24,545 nucleotides of DNA, taken from contig CAZCFQ010000018.1 in NCBI GenBank assembly GCA_964497955.1, positions 1 to 24,545 on the forward strand, written 5' to 3'. Below are positions 21,328 through 24,545 of this stretch, piece by piece. The translations under genes and the position numbers were made by a program. Position 1 is the first letter of the stretch. Every line of letters begins with the position of its first letter. Origin of the DNA: PWPR01 sp964497955. Lineage in GTDB: Bacteria; Bacillota; UBA994; PWPR01. Below the pieces are notes generated by a model, which made no database searches, was not told the DNA's origin, and saw only the letters and a list, made by a program, of their open reading frames with translations.

Positions 21328-22173
21328 ATGGCAAAGCTAGATACTTATGGTAAAATCAGTTTTTTATACTTTGATGATTTAGAGTCAGCTTGCAACTTTT
21401 TTGAAAACACATTACAGCTAGAATTAACTTGTGATCAAGGCTGGTCTAAAATTTATAGAGTATGTCAAGGTGGCTATATTGGTGCAGTAGATAGGTCTAG
21501 AGGAGCATGTGATGCTACAACAAGAGATTGTGTGTTAACAAGTTTAGTTGTAAAGAATCATGATGAAATGGTTAAGAGGTTAGAAAGTGCTGGTATTGAG
21601 TTCAGTTATAAGCCACATTACAGTGAGTCTTTAGAGATTAAAAGTCTCATGTTTGTTGGCCCAGAAGGATATATGTTTGAAGTAGAAGAGTTTTTATCAA
21701 AAGATGATAAAGAAGCATTTTATGGCGAAAAAAGCGAAAATATGATTGATGAGTTTTCTAAAACTATTGGTATAATGAGTGCTTTTGCTGAAGTTGTTGC
21801 TTGTGGTGCTAAAAACATGGCACTAGGTGTACCTGTTTATGATAAAGACCTTAGAGACAAGCACTTTGTTTATGCAGAAGAAATAGCCAGAAAAAGAGGC
21901 ATCTATTGCAAGAAGGAAGATGAAGGATTTTTAACAGACCTTTTCCCTGTTGAAATGAACAAAGATAAGTATAATATTCTTTTATATAAAGACCAAAAAG
22001 CTTTAGCAGAGTTTAACCACCTAAAAGATAGAAAAGAGCAGCTGTTAAAAAAGGGTGAATATAAAGGAGATAAGAGATTCCAAGTAGCTTATGACTTTGG
22101 TATTTTGTTATCTTATGATTCAGATGATATAAAACGAATGATTAAAGAAAATACTGACTTAGAAAATATTTAA
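21328..22173 (+). CDS. VOC-fold domain protein with unrecognised C-terminal domain
   Basis: A 281-residue cytosolic protein. Residues 1-125 look like a vicinal oxygen chelate (glyoxalase/bleomycin-resistance) domain: ISFLYFDDLESACNFFENTL, then LTSLVVKNHDEMVKRLESAG and the closing FVGPEGYMFEVEEFL. The second metal-type Glu is present (FEVEEF), but the usual N-terminal H-x-x-x-x-D/E site reads FLYFDDLE, so metal use is uncertain. Residues 135-281 (VVACGAKNMALGVPVYDKDL, HFVYAEEIARKRGIYC, FNHLKDRKEQLL) belong to no family I know; they look mostly helical and may be a substrate-binding or dimerisation part. AAGGAGGA precedes ATG 21328. It is in operon with an MBL-fold hydrolase 22 bases downstream, hinting at a detoxification or lactone/thioester-type pair. 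Confidence 0.82.
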   Translation: MAKLDTYGKISFLYFDDLESACNFFENTLQLELTCDQGWSKIYRVCQGGYIGAVDRSRGACDATTRDCVLTSLVVKNHDEMVKRLESAGIEFSYKPHYSESLEIKSLMFVGPEGYMFEVEEFLSKDDKEAFYGEKSENMIDEFSKTIGIMSAFAEVVACGAKNMALGVPVYDKDLRDKHFVYAEEIARKRGIYCKKEDEGFLTDLFPVEMNKDKYNILLYKDQKALAEFNHLKDRKEQLLKKGEYKGDKRFQVAYDFGILLSYDSDDIKRMIKENTDLENI

Positions 22174-22195
22174 TTTCAAAGGAGATGTTAAATAA

Positions 22196-22885
22196 TTGAA
22201 AAAGTTTAACTTTAATGAAATTGAAAGTAGTTTTTATAGTATAGAACAAGATGGCGTAAGAAGCTTTATGATTATAGGGGACTATATATTATTAATAGAC
22301 TCTGGTAGAGGTGGTAATAATTTATTAAGCCAAGTTAGAAACTACTCGGATAAACCTATTAAAATAGTTTATACTCATGCTGATGGAGACCATACTGGCG
22401 ATGCACATGATTTTAATGATAGATATATGCATCCTAGTGAGTTTGAATATTATTATTCAAAATCTAGCAACCCCGTTCCAATGAATGCTTTATGGGAAGG
22501 TGAGGTTGTTAAGATTAAAGATTTTAGATTCGAAGTGATTTCTATTCCTGGACATACTCCAGGTAGTATAGCATTATTAGATAGAAAAAAAAGAATCCTG
22601 ATAGGAGGAGACAGTTTACAGCCAGGCCCTATTTATATGTTTGGACCAGGGAGAAATTTTCATGCTTTCAAGGCAAGCATGATAAAATTACAGAAGTATT
22701 TGTCTGAATTTGACTACATCTATGCAAGCCACCATCAACTTAAGGTTACTTCAAGTATAATAAGTTTGCTTCTTAAAGGAGCAGAGAATATGATTGCTGG
22801 TAAGGTTGAAGGAGAGCCTGAACCTAGATTTGAGGGAAAAGCAAAACTTTATGAAACCAATGGTGTGTCTTTTTTCGCAAAATAA
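22196..22885 (+). CDS. Metallo-beta-lactamase-fold hydrolase, HxDxDH variant, TTG start
   Basis: A 229-residue MBL-fold hydrolase. The first metal motif is H61-A-D-G-D65-H66 (in YTHADGDHTGD). The second His of the usual H-x-H-x-D-H is Asp, a variant that I recall in a related clostridial group reading HTDGDH. Further ligands lie in IPGHTPGSIALLD, IGGDSL and the final ASHH. The group-typical GPIYMFGPGRN is present. Substrate is unknown; glyoxalase II-like or lactone/phosphodiester hydrolysis are possibilities. The start is TTG at 22196: an in-frame TAA lies directly before it, and AAAGGAG lies 11 bases upstream. It forms an operon with the VOC-domain protein and is closed by a very strong terminator. 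Confidence 0.85.
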   Translation: MKKFNFNEIESSFYSIEQDGVRSFMIIGDYILLIDSGRGGNNLLSQVRNYSDKPIKIVYTHADGDHTGDAHDFNDRYMHPSEFEYYYSKSSNPVPMNALWEGEVVKIKDFRFEVISIPGHTPGSIALLDRKKRILIGGDSLQPGPIYMFGPGRNFHAFKASMIKLQKYLSEFDYIYASHHQLKVTSSIISLLLKGAENMIAGKVEGEPEPRFEGKAKLYETNGVSFFAK

Positions 22886-22891
22886 AAATCA

Positions 22892-22932
22892 AAAATGCTA
22901 CAGAAACCAAGAGTTGGTTTCTGTAGCATTTT
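22892..22932. terminator. Bidirectional terminator, 19-bp perfect stem
   Basis: AAAATGCTACAGAAACCAA (22892-22910) is the exact reverse complement of 22914-22932, with a three-base GAG loop. The four T at each end begin a U-tract. It separates the MBL gene from the convergent M24 peptidase gene. Confidence 0.93.
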
Positions 22933-22935
22933 ATA

Positions 22936-24090
22936 TTAAATTTCAAACTTTTCTCTATCAAAGGTCGTTAGTGACTCTGCTCCTTCTTCTGTAATCAAAA
23001 CCATATCCTCTACTCTTATGTATGCTTCACCAAGCAGCCAAATTTTTGGTTCAATACACATTACCATGCCAGGCTTAAACGTTTGATTCACTTCTGTATT
23101 AATCCAAGGATGTTCATGAACATTTATACCTATTTGATGCCCCATCGGAATTATCTCAGAATGCTTGAATAAGTTTTTTTCAAAACCATGCTGCTTTAGC
23201 TCATCAGTAAGGATTTTTAGGTAGCTATTAATCTTATCTCCTGGTTTTATTGTTTGAATGACTTTCATTTGTGCAGATTGAAGTGCACTATAAGCATCCT
23301 TAACTTTATCAGAAGCATCACCAAAATAAAATGATCTGCCAAAATCAGAACAGTATCCGTTTTTAACATAGCCAAAATCAAAAGCAATAGCTGTGTTTTT
23401 TTCTAATGGCCAATCCTTTTTATATGCTCCGCGTTTTCTTGATGTAGGATGACCAGTTTGAGTAAATACAGCATTTGGAAAGAAAGGCAAATCAGTAGCA
23501 CCATTTTCTTTGCCAATTCTGGCAATTATATCACCTATCCCATATTGACTAATGCCTGCTTTAATTTCTTTAAGCACTTCTCCCATTGCATAATCTGTCA
23601 GCTTGGCTAATTCTTTCAATATTTCAATCTCTTTTTCGTCTTTTATTGCTCTAAGTGATTCAACAAACTCTTCTCCTGATACTATTTCAACATTTGGGTT
23701 AATTTGTGTAATAATACTTTCTAAATGTGATCTGCAACTAAGTCCCACTGCCAATTTTTTGCCTTTAAGATGGGGATGAAGCTGTCTAACAAGACGATCA
23801 TAAAAACAAGTGTATTTTTTAATACTTGTGTTTTTAAATGAATCAATCCTATTATATGTCGTGATCAAAATAGGTTCTCCATCAACAGGTATATATAAAA
23901 TCACATCAGTCTTATTATTAAAGTAATCCTTCTGAGATGGTTTTAAGCTTGCTGTTTCTGGTGTTCTTTGAAATGTGAAACTTGGATCATCTAAAAGATA
24001 ATACATATTTCCACTGACTCCATAAAGAGCTCCGTCAATGTCATTTTTTATTAAAATTTCTCTTAACTTATTAATTCTTTTGATATTCAT
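22936..24090 (-). CDS. M24-family aminopeptidase (Xaa-Pro type)
   Basis: A 384-residue cytosolic peptidase of the pita-bread fold, most like Xaa-Pro aminopeptidase/prolidase, which removes N-terminal residues before proline. The N-terminal creatinase-like domain spans about residues 1-140. In the catalytic domain the five metal ligands are present: Asp in AIAFDFGYV, Asp in YCSDFGRSF, His in IPMGHQIGINVHEHP, Glu in MCIEPKIW and Glu in IRVEDMVLI. An AAAGGA lies eight bases before ATG 24090. It begins 26 bases after the HAD gene upstream and is probably co-transcribed with it. Whether it acts on Xaa-Pro or another bond is not resolved. Confidence 0.9.
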   Translation of the reverse strand: MNIKRINKLREILIKNDIDGALYGVSGNMYYLLDDPSFTFQRTPETASLKPSQKDYFNNKTDVILYIPVDGEPILITTYNRIDSFKNTSIKKYTCFYDRLVRQLHPHLKGKKLAVGLSCRSHLESIITQINPNVEIVSGEEFVESLRAIKDEKEIEILKELAKLTDYAMGEVLKEIKAGISQYGIGDIIARIGKENGATDLPFFPNAVFTQTGHPTSRKRGAYKKDWPLEKNTAIAFDFGYVKNGYCSDFGRSFYFGDASDKVKDAYSALQSAQMKVIQTIKPGDKINSYLKILTDELKQHGFEKNLFKHSEIIPMGHQIGINVHEHPWINTEVNQTFKPGMVMCIEPKIWLLGEAYIRVEDMVLITEEGAESLTTFDREKFEI

Positions 24091-24116
24091 TGAAAGTCCT
24101 TTCTACTATTTAATAT

Positions 24117-24545
24117 TTATATGTCTTGGGGGGTCAAGTGATAAATCATATCTTTTCTCTCAACTATTACTCGTGCTCTTTTTGCAACTTCTGGATCATT
24201 TTTCACCTTTTTAACTAATTCCTTAGTTGGATTAATTAAAATAGGATTTCCTACTAACTTAAACATACTAAAATCACCTGCAGTGTCTCCATATGCATAA
24301 GATGTATTTAAATCAATGTTATATTCATTAACAAAATATTCAATTGCATTTTGCTTACTGTTACTGTCCCACATAGGAACAATTTCTCCTGTATATTTCT
24401 TATCTTTGTCAATAACATACTTTGTTCCTATGTAATCATTGAAATTATGTTTTTTAGCCATTTCACTGACTAGTTCTGAAGGCGAACCTGATATTGCTAT
24501 AACTTTGTCTCCATTAGTTAGGTGTTCTTTTATTCTGTCCCTAGT
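24117..24545 (-). CDS. HAD-IB family phosphatase (SerB-like), N-terminus outside the window
   Basis: An incomplete HAD-superfamily phosphatase. The frame is open from the window edge to the stop at 24117, so 142 residues of the C-terminal part are seen. Visible motifs are motif II serine (VIAISGSPSELV), the lysine in DSNSKQNAIEYF (motif III), and motif IV YGDTAGDFSMF with its Mg2+-binding Asp residues. Motif I (DxDxT) lies beyond the edge. The GSPSE and GDTAGDFSM pattern suits the SerB/PSP-like branch that dephosphorylates small phosphoesters; the substrate is not known. An ATG at 24461 is internal and does not mark the start. The M24 peptidase follows 26 bases later. Confidence 0.82.
   Translation of the reverse strand, partial: TRDRIKEHLTNGDKVIAISGSPSELVSEMAKKHNFNDYIGTKYVIDKDKKYTGEIVPMWDSNSKQNAIEYFVNEYNIDLNTSYAYGDTAGDFSMFKLVGNPILINPTKELVKKVKNDPEVAKRARVIVERKDMIYHLTPQDI

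Overview
The window is an AT-rich (about 30% G+C by eye) bacterial chromosome segment. Short intergenic gaps, strong AAGGAGG-type ribosome binding sites, sigma-A promoters, many bidirectional hairpin terminators and a Bacillus-type PhoP box all point to a low-G+C Firmicute (Bacillota). Gene content (tocopherol-cyclase-like protein, DUF6440 protein, FakB/DegV protein, truncated CPA2 antiporter, low-specificity threonine aldolase) suggests an anaerobic Clostridia-type organism; the genus cannot be told. I see no tRNA, rRNA, CRISPR array, phage or insertion sequence.

Layout. (1) 1-4466, minus strand: the edge of an unknown gene and a small membrane methyltransferase; a terminator; then a tight set CDF cation exporter > membrane-anchored PH-like protein > GNAT acetyltransferase > TPR/LuxR regulator; then a small DUF6440 protein. 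(2) 4467-9494, plus strand: serine/alanine-glyoxylate-type aminotransferase plus threonine aldolase (glycine/serine/glyoxylate chemistry), an ACR3/BASS-type transporter lacking the arsenite cysteine, and a DegV/FakB fatty-acid binder. (3) 9563-11826, minus strand: an operon of APH-type kinase > Rieske protein > tocopherol-cyclase-like protein with its own promoter; its biochemical role is unknown. (4) 11923-16863, minus strand: an AraC/GyrI-like regulator, then the high-affinity phosphate ABC transporter pstS-pstC-pstA-pstB, with a four-repeat PhoP box upstream of pstS and a hairpin between pstS and pstC; phoU is absent. (5) 16892-18379: two divergent Nudix genes. One appears to start at a rare ATT codon; the other carries an N-terminal domain resembling a degenerate inorganic pyrophosphatase. 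(6) 18420-21113: a hypothetical protein with a long leader, an acetyltransferase and a CPA2 antiporter. (7) 21328-24545: a VOC-domain protein with an unrecognised C-terminal half, in operon with a metallo-beta-lactamase-fold hydrolase; convergent to these, an M24 aminopeptidase downstream of a SerB-like HAD phosphatase that runs off the window.

The pst operon is the best understood unit: phosphate limitation should induce it through PhoP. The most unusual items are the pyrophosphatase-like/Nudix fusion, the ATT-started Nudix gene, the kinase-Rieske-cyclase operon, and the VOC plus MBL pair. Family assignments come from recognising motifs and remembered family sequences, not from database searches.
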